A DNA stretch of 64,000 bases from Suilimivivens sp963650485 (GTDB taxonomy: Bacteria; Bacillota; Clostridia; Lachnospirales; Lachnospiraceae), in the NCBI GenBank assembly GCA_963650485.1, contig CAVJLN010000004.1:21359-85358 (forward strand), read 5' to 3'. Below, in pieces: positions 18,901 through 27,269 of the stretch. The first letter of the stretch is position 1. The number at the start of each line of letters is the position of its first letter. The translations under genes and the position numbers were made by a program. Under the pieces are notes generated by a model. The model saw nothing but the letters and a program-made list of their open reading frames with translations. It did no database searches and was not told the DNA's origin.

Positions 18901-19002
18901 TACCGGGATGAAGCCGGTGTGCATGAGACAGAGCTTTCCTCACTGAGGGGAAATCCCTATACGATAGTAACCAGTGGAGAACATAAGATCCACTTTGAAT
19001 AA
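15934..19002 (+). CDS. Baseplate wedge protein (Pvc11-like, baseplate J family)
   Basis: This 1022-residue protein matches the large putative baseplate assembly proteins of eCIS (Pvc11-like). The N-terminus has ILDRIRSLAHSYTPEW and DDPDIGSVLALLFADQ, the typical 'w.p...DpG..L..lfA' motif of these wedge proteins. The C-terminal third has baseplate-J-like features: NRIYFGDGVNVKIPRNTSG (FGDG motif), RRGTTLLNTRRKLVTAQDYE, and DPTDLEVVEPIFVEISVEAW. An acidic insert lies at about 170-195. It would form the ring that holds the hub and triggers the sheath. Its start ATG lies inside the gp25 gene. Confidence 0.88.
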   Translation: MKQWKTISSSDYIIDNRNRNEILDRIRSLAHSYTPEWQFDEDDPDIGSVLALLFADQLQDNVRRYNMTLERDYVELVNMLGISPHAAYPAHSIVLMNMVQDTIPGQRLRRGTQFLAGGEDDGIIFETAHGIYITEARLTSMFMASGLTGKVIPLKGKFPQVEFISEDMKIPDPEEAAQEEAEPAYTEPEEKEEIAEPDFEEFTLFDFSKEGYGKTGLVMYHPHLFDEIDNDIWMDLPGSDRLAERILNGEYSLYYYGAEGFEKITNLRVSKNRYLVFRKSGVCKKVRLGQEEYSALLLQPENMIEKNVVVSDIRFSCSGEGQVPDYVVDSASELDVHRFYPFGRKMSLFSELYIGHRYFANPGALMTIEFDLDFEQILSAAPEAKTEESLKIIKKKPKRDIVGAVAEVYADEISLEYYNGTGWKKLPTQISVSNLFQSDSAGHCSISFVCPGDFRATETGGYTGESIRIQLLRADNCYFQPAMHHCPVISGMKISYTYERHYERPKHLISFQGSRQWDITNRMAENASCPILFRSSYNDTSLYIGFDKKMQDGPVGLLFRIGETEQEMKGKLAFYYSTRDGFARLKLTDKTDGLNHTGVILFMPPTDMAKCTLEGQEAYWIKIMDEDCYLEKNPMRRPLIQEIALNAVEVDNIETMEEEEYYIDAYEPNMSFPLTATNILSVDVWVNETAEFTMQQMKRLLLEEPRSTYAEYDIRGEIRDFYIRWQEVDNFDRSVSTDRHYVIDRMNNRIYFGDGVNVKIPRNTSGPAFKTIVKCCDGKRANLNQDRVDDSLSNLQFVEEIHNPIQAYGGMDMETMEEALRRGTTLLNTRRKLVTAQDYEREVLDYSHNISQVRVVSGIRKDGGYDPCAVTVVLLMEDYQDGRSSFVNIRRRLKEHLLERCELTIDPTDLEVVEPIFVEISVEAWIRVVNEDDSFEVQQRLIDMLQDYLDPVKNNVWEIGRDVVESQIELRLNMEKGSALISKMMITCRYRDEAGVHETELSSLRGNPYTIVTSGEHKIHFE

Positions 19003-19022
19003 GAATAAGAAGGAAGTACGAT

Positions 19023-21134
19023 ATGCTGAATCCGAAGATGATTCCTGAAAAAACCTATGAAGAGCTGATGGATGAGAATCTGAGCAAGATTCCCTTCTAT
19101 TCCGAGGAATGGACGAACTTTAACCCGGCAGATCCCGGCATTACCATTCTGGAAAATCTGTCTGCAATCCAGATTGTCCAGCAGAATCAGATTGATCTTA
19201 TCACGCCGGCGGTACGTGCCATGCTCCTTAAGCTGCTTGGCTATCAGGCAAAGAGAGGAAGAAGCGCAGAGATTTTTCTTGAGGCATCCGGAATTGAGAA
19301 GTCCTTTGACGTTCCCGCGGATCAGAGGTTTATGGTCGGAGACATCAGCTTTGAGACAACGCTTCCACGGCATATTACGGCAAGCCACATCACAGGACTT
19401 TTCTGTAAGACTGCCCAGGAAACACGTGATATCAGCTATATTCTGGATAAGGATGTGACGCTGCAGGCGAAGGTTTACGGAAGTAGACCCAAGGAAGGGG
19501 CAGAGCTTTATTTTGTGATGGATACCCCGCTTGAGGCAGAAGAAAAGGGAATCATTTATGTCCGTACCACGGAGCGCTTTGAAAGGAATCCTTTTGAAGC
19601 TGAGGGCGACCTTTCCTTTGCTTCTATCTGCTGGGAATGCTATACTGAAGAAGGCTTTGTACCGATTGAGGTCAGAGACGGAACCAGAGGGTTTGTCCAG
19701 AGCGGCTATATTACCTTTCAGCAGCCTGAGACGAAGGCGGCAGTCTTTACGGAGGGCGAAATCTCAGGCTATGTATGGAGGGCAACGCTTAAGAAATGTG
19801 AATATGATCTTGTCCCAGTGCTTACCTACATGACAGGCTTCCTGTTTCCGGTATACCAGAAGGAAACCAAAATTATCACACACTCCTTCCAGAGTGCAGC
19901 CAATGTCGTGATGAACAGCGCTATGCTGCAGAACGGATATATCAAGGTTTATGCGAAGGAGCAGAAGGGAACCTCCTACGTCGAATATACAGAAAGTGCC
20001 GGCAAGCCACAGCCGGGCAGGTACTACCGGAAGCAATTCCTTGGAAACGGCAGATATTCCTTTGAATTTGACAGGGAAGCCTTTGGCTATGCACCGGGGC
20101 ATCTGAAAAACGCAGTGAAAATCGTGATTTATAATGAAGAGATGATGCGAAGATATTACCTTGGACAGATTGAAGGGTATGACGGACAGGAATTCGCTCT
20201 TCCCTGCGGACATGTACTGACCTCGACCTTCTCCGTGATTGCGGAAAGGGAAGATGAGGACGGAGAAAAGAACTACGATTTTCTGAAGCCGGGACGCCTG
20301 GGCGAACGGGAGATGAGCTATGTACTATATGAAAATGAAGGAAAAGTCAAAATCACGAATCCCGGTTCGTATGTAGGAGCAAAGCTTTATCTTGGCTCCT
20401 TAGCCGTCTCTCTTGGAACAGAGGGAAATGTCCGGAGAGGAAACGAATTCTTTCCGGTCAATCTGGAGGAGGAGCAGCCGATCCGGTTTTTTAATCCGGC
20501 ACCGGGAACCGGAGGACGGTTTCAGGAGACCTTTGAGGAAGTCCGTAAGCGCTTCATCAACGACCTGAATACACCGGAGAAGGCGGTACGGCCTGCCGAT
20601 TATGAGAGTCTGATCCGCAGAACCCCGGGGCTGTGTATCCGTAAGGTGAAGGCGTGGATGGATTATGCAAGAAATGAGGTACAGGTAGTGGTGCTTCCCT
20701 ACAATGAGGATGCTTTTCCGCACCTTTCGGACAAATATCGTAAGGAAATTGAACAGTGGCTCGAAAACCGGAGACTTCTGTGTACCCAGATCCGTGTCAG
20801 GCAGCCGGTTTATATCGGGGTATTTACGAGCGGCACAATCTATGTAAAGCCGCATTATGAAGGATGCCGCAGTCAGATTGAAGAGGTCATCCGTCATAAT
20901 CTGGACTATGTTAAGGGAAATCAGGAATTCGGACAGACACTTCGTTTTGACCGGCTTTTCCATGAAATCGAGAGTCTGGATTGTGTATCTTATATTTATG
21001 AGCTGAGTGTGAACCCACAGAATATGACCTATGCGTCCATGGATGGAACAGATATTGTTCCTGCAGAGAACTGTCTGTTGTATCCGGGAAATATGAAGCT
21101 GGATATTCTTCCACTTCCGGATAGTGATAAATAG
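19023..21134 (+). CDS. Baseplate wedge protein (Pvc12-like, baseplate J family)
   Basis: This 703-residue protein is the partner wedge subunit. Its N-terminus has FYSEEWTNFNPADPGITILE, the conserved 'W...np.DPGi.lle' motif, followed by a helical segment. The C-terminal half has RFINDLNTPEKAVRPADYES and then the J-like strand-helix core. In Pvc/Afp this protein combines with Pvc11 in the iris-like baseplate ring. The gene follows its neighbour by 20 bases, preceded by an AGAAGGAAG site. Confidence 0.85.
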   Translation: MLNPKMIPEKTYEELMDENLSKIPFYSEEWTNFNPADPGITILENLSAIQIVQQNQIDLITPAVRAMLLKLLGYQAKRGRSAEIFLEASGIEKSFDVPADQRFMVGDISFETTLPRHITASHITGLFCKTAQETRDISYILDKDVTLQAKVYGSRPKEGAELYFVMDTPLEAEEKGIIYVRTTERFERNPFEAEGDLSFASICWECYTEEGFVPIEVRDGTRGFVQSGYITFQQPETKAAVFTEGEISGYVWRATLKKCEYDLVPVLTYMTGFLFPVYQKETKIITHSFQSAANVVMNSAMLQNGYIKVYAKEQKGTSYVEYTESAGKPQPGRYYRKQFLGNGRYSFEFDREAFGYAPGHLKNAVKIVIYNEEMMRRYYLGQIEGYDGQEFALPCGHVLTSTFSVIAEREDEDGEKNYDFLKPGRLGEREMSYVLYENEGKVKITNPGSYVGAKLYLGSLAVSLGTEGNVRRGNEFFPVNLEEEQPIRFFNPAPGTGGRFQETFEEVRKRFINDLNTPEKAVRPADYESLIRRTPGLCIRKVKAWMDYARNEVQVVVLPYNEDAFPHLSDKYRKEIEQWLENRRLLCTQIRVRQPVYIGVFTSGTIYVKPHYEGCRSQIEEVIRHNLDYVKGNQEFGQTLRFDRLFHEIESLDCVSYIYELSVNPQNMTYASMDGTDIVPAENCLLYPGNMKLDILPLPDSDK

Positions 21135-21148
21135 AGGAGATGTGAAAC

Positions 21149-22219
21149 ATGGCTGGATTTGTCTTTTCGATCAGGAAAGAACAGCTTGAAAAAGCAGTAT
21201 ACAAGGGAATGGCCTGCAGGCAGGATGGCAGCATTGCCTGTCTTAAAGAGGAAGGCGTCCATTATATGATTCTGTCACCGATTGACAGCGGAATTGAGGA
21301 CTGTCCGTGGGGACGGTTCAGGTTTTCCTTGAAGATGCCCGAAAACAGCGTCTGTTATGTGTATGCCCTGGCCTTAAACGAAGCGGAGCAGCAGAATTAT
21401 CTGCTGGATCCTGCGATCAGCCTGGATGAAAAGAAAAAACGCATGAAGGGCGAAAAGTGGCTTCGGTTTATTAATAAGTCGGATGTGCTTCTGTATGAAA
21501 CAGAAGGCAGATATCTCTGGATTGCCATTGAGGTGTTGGGAGACGGAGCAGAATTATCCGGATTGGAGGTCTATGTACCGGGAGATAATTTCATGAACAT
21601 CTTTCCGGAGATCTACCGGGAAAAGAACAGCTTTTTCCACCGCTATATGTCGATTTTTTCCAGCATCCACAATGATTTCCAGGAAAAGCTCGATCACAAG
21701 GAGGATATGCTGGATGTGGAAAAGGCTCCCAAACGGCTTCTGGAAATCTTCCTTAAGTGGATGGGAATTGATGTGGACGGCGGCTTCCTTGACGAGGAGG
21801 ATCTGCGTACCCTGTTAAGGGAATCCGGAGAGCTGATTAAATATAAGGGTACCCGCAAAAGCATTGAAAGAATCTGTGAATTGCTGATTGGTGAGAAGCC
21901 GATCATTCTGGAGCGTGGCCTGATGCAGAAATATGTAAGGAACAGTGAGCAGGAAATCTACGATACACTCTATGGAGACAGTCCATATGATGTGACGCTT
22001 GTGATGAGTAATGTTGTAGAAGAGCATAAGAAGGAGCAGCTTCTGCATCTCTTGAAACAGTTCAAGCCGATCAGATGCCGGCTGCATATTCTCTTCCTGA
22101 AGCACAGAGGAGTATTGGACGAGCATACCTATCTTGACTGGAATGCGGTCACCTTTGCACAGGAGGAAGGAAATCTGGATGCATCCACTTTGCTGGACGG
22201 CGCGATTATCCTTCAGTAG
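21149..22219 (+). CDS. Baseplate protein, phage tail P2 I-like
   Basis: This 356-residue protein has a C-terminal domain resembling tail protein I/gp7-like baseplate proteins: FPEIYREKNSFFHRYMSIFS, then KRLLEIFLKWMGIDVD, LLRESGELIKYKGTRKSIER and LKQFKPIRCRLHIL. All are typical (lp.iYr......fl.r.l.......; R.ll......y..rGT..gl). The first ~150 residues form a beta-rich region. It is expected at the baseplate periphery, where tail fibres attach; no fibre gene follows. Downstream genes switch to regulation after 28 bases. Confidence 0.82.
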   Translation: MAGFVFSIRKEQLEKAVYKGMACRQDGSIACLKEEGVHYMILSPIDSGIEDCPWGRFRFSLKMPENSVCYVYALALNEAEQQNYLLDPAISLDEKKKRMKGEKWLRFINKSDVLLYETEGRYLWIAIEVLGDGAELSGLEVYVPGDNFMNIFPEIYREKNSFFHRYMSIFSSIHNDFQEKLDHKEDMLDVEKAPKRLLEIFLKWMGIDVDGGFLDEEDLRTLLRESGELIKYKGTRKSIERICELLIGEKPIILERGLMQKYVRNSEQEIYDTLYGDSPYDVTLVMSNVVEEHKKEQLLHLLKQFKPIRCRLHILFLKHRGVLDEHTYLDWNAVTFAQEEGNLDASTLLDGAIILQ

Positions 22220-22247
22220 TTATGCTGCTAAGAGAGAGGATTAGAGA

Positions 22248-22547
22248 ATGAATATTATTGCAACTGACTGTGGAACGTATATAAGATTAATGGTGGAGGG
22301 ACGCGTGGATACCAACACGAGCCCTCAGTTTCAACAGGCTATTTTAAATGCCTTCCAGAAAAAGAATGATGTAGTGATTGACTGTTTGAATGTGCCTGCA
22401 ATTTCAAGTGCAGGACTTCGTGCCCTGTTAATCGGACAGAAAACTGCAACATCCAAAAAGGGAAGCATGAAGCTGACGAATGTCGGTGGTGTCGTAAGGA
22501 ATGTACTTGATATTTCCGGCTTCAGCACAATACTGACAGTGGAGTAG
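22248..22547 (+). CDS. STAS-domain anti-sigma factor antagonist-like protein
   Basis: This 99-residue protein is a lone STAS domain: LMVEGRVDTNTSPQFQQAIL, then VVIDCLNVPAISSAGLRALL, and a C-terminal GGVVRNVLDISGF. Ser54 in the SSAG motif aligns with the phosphorylated Ser of SpoIIAA/RsbV. In partner switching such proteins bind an RsbW-type kinase when unphosphorylated. An RsbW-like kinase is encoded one gene further (23226). No sigma factor or PP2C phosphatase is seen in the window, so the target may be another protein of the injection system. Confidence 0.88.
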   Translation: MNIIATDCGTYIRLMVEGRVDTNTSPQFQQAILNAFQKKNDVVIDCLNVPAISSAGLRALLIGQKTATSKKGSMKLTNVGGVVRNVLDISGFSTILTVE

Positions 22548-22557
22548 AAGCAGCACT

Positions 22558-23247
22558 ATGATTTATTTTGAGCAGGTAATCAAGAGATATCAGGACACAG
22601 GAACCGATGTCCTTAAAGGTGCAAGCTTCCACATGAAGCCTAAAGAGATGTGCTTCCTGACAGGACCGAGTGGTTCGGGAAAGACGACGATACTGCGCCT
22701 TTTATTAAGGGAAATACTGCCACAGGAGGGTATGATCCGGGTAAACGGTGAGGATATTTCGAAGCTTCGCAAGAAAAAGCTTCCGGCCTATCGCAGAAAG
22801 GTGGGAATGGTCTTTCAGGATTATAAGCTGATTCAGGATCGTACCGTTTATGAAAATGTAGCTCTTGCCAAGATTCTTTCCGGTGCTCCCGAGAGGGAAA
22901 TCCGGACGCAGGTAGCCCAGGCATTGCGGATGGTCGGCATGGAGGAGAAGTTTATGAGATACCCTTCCCAGATCTCCCAGGGTGAGCAGCAGCGTGTAGG
23001 AGTGGCGAGGGCAATCGTCAATAAGCCCTATGTAATTCTGGCAGATGAGCCTACCGGAAACCTGGATCCCCAGAATGCCAGAGAGATTATGAACCTGCTG
23101 GAAAGAATTAATCAGTCGCTGGGAATTACCACATTGATTGCCACGAATGACATGGATACGATACGGAATATGAAGCATCGGAATCTGAAGATAGAAAAAG
23201 GCAGAATTGCCGAAGGAGAAACGTCATGGAGAGAAGCTGGGTTGTAA
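22558..23247 (+). CDS. FtsE-like ABC ATPase without membrane partner
   Basis: This 229-residue protein is an ABC nucleotide-binding domain closest to FtsE. It has Walker A GPSGSGKTT, Q-loop GMVFQDYKLI (FtsE-like), signature SQGEQQR, Walker B VILADEPTGNLD and D-loop. The H-loop position, usually ATHD, reads IATNDMD, so the conserved His is replaced by Asn. This would weaken or abolish hydrolysis in most ABC proteins. No FtsX-like permease is next to it. It lies between STAS and RsbW-like genes in the injection-system operon, and its end overlaps the RsbW-like gene by 22 bases. A regulatory nucleotide sensor is possible. The start ATG at 22558 is plain. Confidence 0.85.
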   Translation: MIYFEQVIKRYQDTGTDVLKGASFHMKPKEMCFLTGPSGSGKTTILRLLLREILPQEGMIRVNGEDISKLRKKKLPAYRRKVGMVFQDYKLIQDRTVYENVALAKILSGAPEREIRTQVAQALRMVGMEEKFMRYPSQISQGEQQRVGVARAIVNKPYVILADEPTGNLDPQNAREIMNLLERINQSLGITTLIATNDMDTIRNMKHRNLKIEKGRIAEGETSWREAGL

Positions 23248-23654
23248 AAACAAAGAGAAGTCTTGAGCTTGCAGCGCAGAAGTCTCTTTTAACCCCATTG
23301 CTTGATGTATTTACCGGGGATCTGAAGAAGGAAAACTGTCCGGAGAGCAAGATTGAAGCCATCCGGATCTGTGTGGAGGAAATCTTCGTCAATATTGCAA
23401 GCTATGCCTATCCGGATAGGGAGGGGCAGATTCAGATTGAGGAAGAAATGGCGGATAAATCCATACATCTTACCTTCATTGATGAGGGGATTCCCTATAA
23501 TCCGCTGGAACGGGAGGATCCGGATGTGACTCTTCCTGCCGGGGAAAGGAAGAACGGAGGACTTGGAATCTATCTGGTAAAGCAGATGGCAGACGAAGTC
23601 CGGTTTGAATATAAGGATAACAAGAATTGTCTGTACATGGAATGCTCTTGGTAG
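23226..23654 (+). CDS. RsbW-like serine kinase / anti-sigma-type HATPase
   Basis: This 142-residue protein is an HATPase_c_2 kinase of the RsbW/SpoIIAB type. The N-box is in ICVEEIFVNIASYAYP, the G1 box is FIDEGIPYNP, and the G2 box is NGGLGIYLVKQMADEV. Such kinases phosphorylate the STAS partner, here most likely the product of 22248, and hold a target protein in an alternative complex. The length matches the family. It is translationally coupled to the FtsE-like gene and followed by the AAA+ ATPase gene after 27 bases. It probably sets a switch on particle expression, assembly or release. Confidence 0.88.
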   Translation: MERSWVVKTKRSLELAAQKSLLTPLLDVFTGDLKKENCPESKIEAIRICVEEIFVNIASYAYPDREGQIQIEEEMADKSIHLTFIDEGIPYNPLEREDPDVTLPAGERKNGGLGIYLVKQMADEVRFEYKDNKNCLYMECSW

Positions 23655-23681
23655 GAGCAGGATGCAGAAGGGAAGAGAACC

Positions 23682-26048
23682 ATGAATCAGAACAGAAGAT
23701 TTCGTGAAGAATTGAAAAACGTGCCCTTTGAAAGCTATACGGAATATATGGATTATATCTTTGCCTGTGTCAATTTCCGACTGTCAGATTACATTGAGGG
23801 TCTGATGAGAAAGTATGATGCAGGACAGGGAAATTACAAGAATGTCATGTATCCGGATATTGAAATTGCACATGATCTGTGCAGTGACCGAATGATGCAG
23901 TTTATGAACGAGGACGTGGGGGGCGATGAAGAAAACGCAGAGCTTCCTCAGGTGGATCAGGAGCTGAATGATCTGTTGTCTGCCTTCAGTCTGACCGATG
24001 ATCTGCTGGGAGACGGAATGGATGAGGAGGAAGAGAGCGAAGAGTCAAAGAGGGAGGAAACGTTGTCCTCCTGCCACATTCCCATAGAAGAAATGATGGA
24101 TTTTATTGATGCCAGAATTGCGGCTACCGATGTGGAACATCTGAGGCTCCCCTTTTATGAATTATGTCATAAGCTGGGCTTCGGGCATTTCAGCACCTTT
24201 GCACTGGCAAGTGCCATACTGTCCTCAACGCAGACCAGCTATGCATCCGTTTACCAGATTGTGAATGAAAACGGGAACCTGACCGCCCCCACCGTTGAGT
24301 CTACGGGGCGTCTGTACTTCGGAAAGGACTTCTCCATTACCATGGCCTACGGAGAAATGTCCGTGTGTCTGGAGCAGCTGATGCCGGTGATGGATTTAAG
24401 GGTCAATACCAATATGCCGTTCTCAACGATTCTGGCGCCGGATAAGCGTCTCATTGATTTCCTGTTCGGAAGCAATCCTCTGAGGCTGGATAAGAACTAC
24501 AGCCGTTTCTTCCGTATGCTTACGGATAACAAGGAGCTGAATCCGATCATGGCGAATACCACGCAGCTGGAGGCAATGGAGATCTCCTATGAACAGGGTG
24601 TCCGGATTTTCAGCTGGATGGGAGATGAAGGAAGCGGGAGAAGGTTTTTCATCCGGCAGTTCTGCAGGAAGCGCGGCATAAATGCGATTACCATTGATTG
24701 TAAGAAATTGTTTATTTATGATTACAGCTTTGTGGAAAAGGCGCTGTGGGCGGTGAACAGAGAGTGTATCTTTACAGATTCCTGCTGCTGTCTGAGCGAG
24801 CTGGACTACCGGGAGGAGGAAAAGGAAAAGTATACCGGTTACATGGATCTGGCAATTTCAAAGCTCAGAGAGCATGATATTCTGATCTTTATGATGAGCC
24901 GTGAAAAGCTTCCGCTGAAATCCGTAACCGACCAGGACTTTACAGAGCTGGAGCTTCCGACTCCGACAACGCAGGAAAGAGAGGAGTGCTGGAAATACTT
25001 TGCGAAGGACTATTCCTTAGGAGAGGATGTTGATCTGCTTGAGATGGCGACCAAGTTCCTGTTTACACCGGGGAAGATCAAATCCGCACTCTATCAGGCG
25101 AAGAGCTTTTCGATTATGAATCATGAAATCCGGATTTCCCGTGCGAAGCTTTTCGAGGGCTGCAATAATCAGATGAGCTCGGAGCTGACGCAGAAGGCTA
25201 CCAAGGTAAAGGCCAACTTCGGCTTTGAAGATATCGTTATGAATGCGACCCAGAGAGAGACCCTGCAGCATGCGATTGATCAGATGAACTTCAAAAAGCA
25301 GGTTTATGATAACTGGAATTATACGAAGAAATATCCTTATGGACGGGGACTTTCGATTCTGCTGTTCGGGGCTCCCGGTACCGGTAAATCCATGTGTGCA
25401 CAGGTTATTGCGCATGAACTGAATCTGGAGCTGTACCGGGTGGATCTTTCGAAGGTAATTGATAAATATGTTGGTGAAACCGAGAAGTCCATTTCCATGA
25501 TCTTCCGTGAAGCCAAGAAGTGTAATGTGGTTCTGTTCTTTGATGAATGTGATACCCTGTTTGCAAAGCGTTCCGACGATGGCGGAAGCAATCAGGCTTC
25601 GAACAATAACAAGACAGCGCTGCTTCTGCAGGAGGTCGAGGCCTATGACGGGGTTTCTGTTCTGGCAACGAACTACAAGCACAATATCGACCCGGCATTC
25701 TTCCGGCGTATGAAATATATTGTGGAATTCCAGTTCCCGGATCCGGATACCAGAGAGATGCTCTGGAAGACGACCATACCGAAGGGAACACCTCTGGGAG
25801 ATGATGTGGATATCCGGTTTCTTGCAGAAAGGTTTGAATTTGTGGGTGGTAATATCAAGAACTGTATTCTGAATGCTGCGTTCCTTGCCGCCGCAGACGG
25901 TGAAGGTGATAAGGTCTGCATGAGACATTATCTGCAGGCAATTAAATATGAGTTCGTAAAGACCGGAAAGGTATTTACCAGAGCGGATTTCGAACCGTAT
26001 GCATACATGGTAGGCTTAGGAGAAGCAGACGATGACGACTGGAATTAA
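23682..26048 (+). CDS. AAA+ ATPase of the injection system (Pvc15-like)
   Basis: This 788-residue protein has a C-terminal AAA+ module: Walker A GAPGTGKS (563-570), Walker B LFFDECD (Asp621/Glu622), a YVGETEKSI pore-type segment, and an arginine-bearing DPAFFRRMKY. The N-terminal ~500 residues are helical with an acidic stretch near 110-130 and an inactive-looking second AAA-like region (WMGDEGSGRRFFIRQF near 310). This layout matches the Pvc15/Afp15 ATPase that is required for assembly or cargo loading in eCIS. It is the last of the core genes; the cargo-like genes follow. Confidence 0.9.
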   Translation: MNQNRRFREELKNVPFESYTEYMDYIFACVNFRLSDYIEGLMRKYDAGQGNYKNVMYPDIEIAHDLCSDRMMQFMNEDVGGDEENAELPQVDQELNDLLSAFSLTDDLLGDGMDEEEESEESKREETLSSCHIPIEEMMDFIDARIAATDVEHLRLPFYELCHKLGFGHFSTFALASAILSSTQTSYASVYQIVNENGNLTAPTVESTGRLYFGKDFSITMAYGEMSVCLEQLMPVMDLRVNTNMPFSTILAPDKRLIDFLFGSNPLRLDKNYSRFFRMLTDNKELNPIMANTTQLEAMEISYEQGVRIFSWMGDEGSGRRFFIRQFCRKRGINAITIDCKKLFIYDYSFVEKALWAVNRECIFTDSCCCLSELDYREEEKEKYTGYMDLAISKLREHDILIFMMSREKLPLKSVTDQDFTELELPTPTTQEREECWKYFAKDYSLGEDVDLLEMATKFLFTPGKIKSALYQAKSFSIMNHEIRISRAKLFEGCNNQMSSELTQKATKVKANFGFEDIVMNATQRETLQHAIDQMNFKKQVYDNWNYTKKYPYGRGLSILLFGAPGTGKSMCAQVIAHELNLELYRVDLSKVIDKYVGETEKSISMIFREAKKCNVVLFFDECDTLFAKRSDDGGSNQASNNNKTALLLQEVEAYDGVSVLATNYKHNIDPAFFRRMKYIVEFQFPDPDTREMLWKTTIPKGTPLGDDVDIRFLAERFEFVGGNIKNCILNAAFLAAADGEGDKVCMRHYLQAIKYEFVKTGKVFTRADFEPYAYMVGLGEADDDDWN

Positions 26049-26068
26049 AAGAGAGGGGCTTAAAAATC

Positions 26069-26908
26069 ATGGAATATACAACACTGAACCATAAACAGGC
26101 AGAGCAGCTTATTGCATACCTGCCAATAGACATCGGAGAGAAGATCAAAGCGGATGAGGCATGTGTGATCGGAGCACTCGAGGGGGATTCCGTGATCTGT
26201 ATCGGCATTTTTTCCTTTGATGAATTTACGGAGGAATATGTGGAGTGTCTGTATCTGTATACCGTACCGGAAAGAAGAAGAAAGGGAAATGCCTCCGGAC
26301 TTTTGTTCCATGCGGAGCAAACCTTCAGGGAGCAGGGGCTTAAGCGGCTGTGCTTTAATCTTTCCGATGTGCCGGAGCGGATGGATAAATGGCTCCGGTT
26401 ACTTTCACAGGTGGGCTATCAGCCCATTGACATGAACTGGCATATTCTGGAATATGATTTTGCAGTGATTGCGAACAGTCCGGGAATCCAGAACTGTGGA
26501 GGAAGCAGCCTTTCCTTCCAGTCCCTGGACCGCAGGCAGATTTCCTATATGCTGCATGAGGATAAGTCGATTCCGCGTATGATCCGGGAGATTATCCGTA
26601 CGGAGGCTGACTGGCAGAAGAGCCTGTTTTATTCGATACAGGGGCATCTGGCAGCAGGCGTGATGATCCGGGATAACGGCGTGGACGATCTGTCCATCCA
26701 TGCGTTATATTTAAGCTCCCAGCTTAAGAATCGAGGAATATTGCTGGTGATGCTTGCCAAGGCTGTGGATATGATGAAAGCCTCCTGTAATCAAGAGGCC
26801 AAGGTATATTTTTATGTGGAATATCAAAGGCAGATTGAGGCATACCGGAGTCTGTTCGGGGAGCCCGGTTCAGATTATAGGATCTGCCGTATGGAAAAGG
26901 AACTCTGA
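26069..26908 (+). CDS. GNAT-fold protein 1 (tandem acetyltransferase-like)
   Basis: This 279-residue protein has an N-terminal GNAT motif A with a full acetyl-CoA loop (YLYTVPERRRKGNASGLLF at about 70-88) and a degenerate second half (about 145-279) with a LSIHALYLSSQLKNRGILLV segment. GNAT enzymes transfer acetyl groups from acetyl-CoA to amines; here the substrate is unknown. It follows the AAA+ gene by 20 bases and precedes the genes for a 97-residue protein and the 2207-residue kinase-like protein. Two similar-type proteins occur at 33886 and 38784, each next to a predicted cargo gene. A role as cargo adaptor or modifier is a guess. Confidence 0.72.
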   Translation: MEYTTLNHKQAEQLIAYLPIDIGEKIKADEACVIGALEGDSVICIGIFSFDEFTEEYVECLYLYTVPERRRKGNASGLLFHAEQTFREQGLKRLCFNLSDVPERMDKWLRLLSQVGYQPIDMNWHILEYDFAVIANSPGIQNCGGSSLSFQSLDRRQISYMLHEDKSIPRMIREIIRTEADWQKSLFYSIQGHLAAGVMIRDNGVDDLSIHALYLSSQLKNRGILLVMLAKAVDMMKASCNQEAKVYFYVEYQRQIEAYRSLFGEPGSDYRICRMEKEL

Positions 26909-26931
26909 ATCTGAGAAAGGAAGGGAATGTC

Positions 26932-27225
26932 ATGGATAATGAAATGGATTTAATGCTTTCAAAGAAAAGCTATGTGATGGAAACCGGCAAGCAGGAATTC
27001 AAGATGCCGGAAAAGGAAGTGCTTGCCCATGAGGAGACTGAGACCAGAGAATTAAAGCTTGGACAGATGATGGAGAATACCTCCCATAAACGGAAGCTGT
27101 CTCTTGAGGAGCTTGAGAAGAGTCTTAGGGAAGAACCGAAGGATATGGAGCTGATCCGCCAGAAGGGCCGGATTTTCATGCGGCGTTATGAAACCAGAAG
27201 TAAATTAAACAATGCATTCAACTAA
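26932..27225 (+). CDS. Small charged protein of unknown function
   Basis: This 97-residue, highly charged, helical protein has no recognisable domain, signal or membrane segment. It has short Glu/Lys-rich helices (LSLEELEKSLREEPKDMELI) and a basic ending. It has a good AAAGGAAGGG site and lies between a GNAT-fold gene and the giant kinase-like gene, so it may be a chaperone or adaptor for the latter. I found no paralogue in the window. Confidence 0.6.
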   Translation: MDNEMDLMLSKKSYVMETGKQEFKMPEKEVLAHEETETRELKLGQMMENTSHKRKLSLEELEKSLREEPKDMELIRQKGRIFMRRYETRSKLNNAFN

Positions 27226-27269
27226 AACGATGAACGACTTTATTAAGATCCAGAAAGGAGAACAGGAAG

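Noticed and set aside
22558..23247. A divisome FtsE gene proper
   Set aside because: It has no FtsX next to it, the H-loop His is replaced by Asn, and it lies inside the injection-system operon between partner-switch genes.
25017..25928. A 303-codon minus-strand frame inside the AAA+ gene
   Set aside because: It overlaps the Walker A and B coding region, has no motif or start signal, and belongs to the same shadow pattern seen throughout the block.
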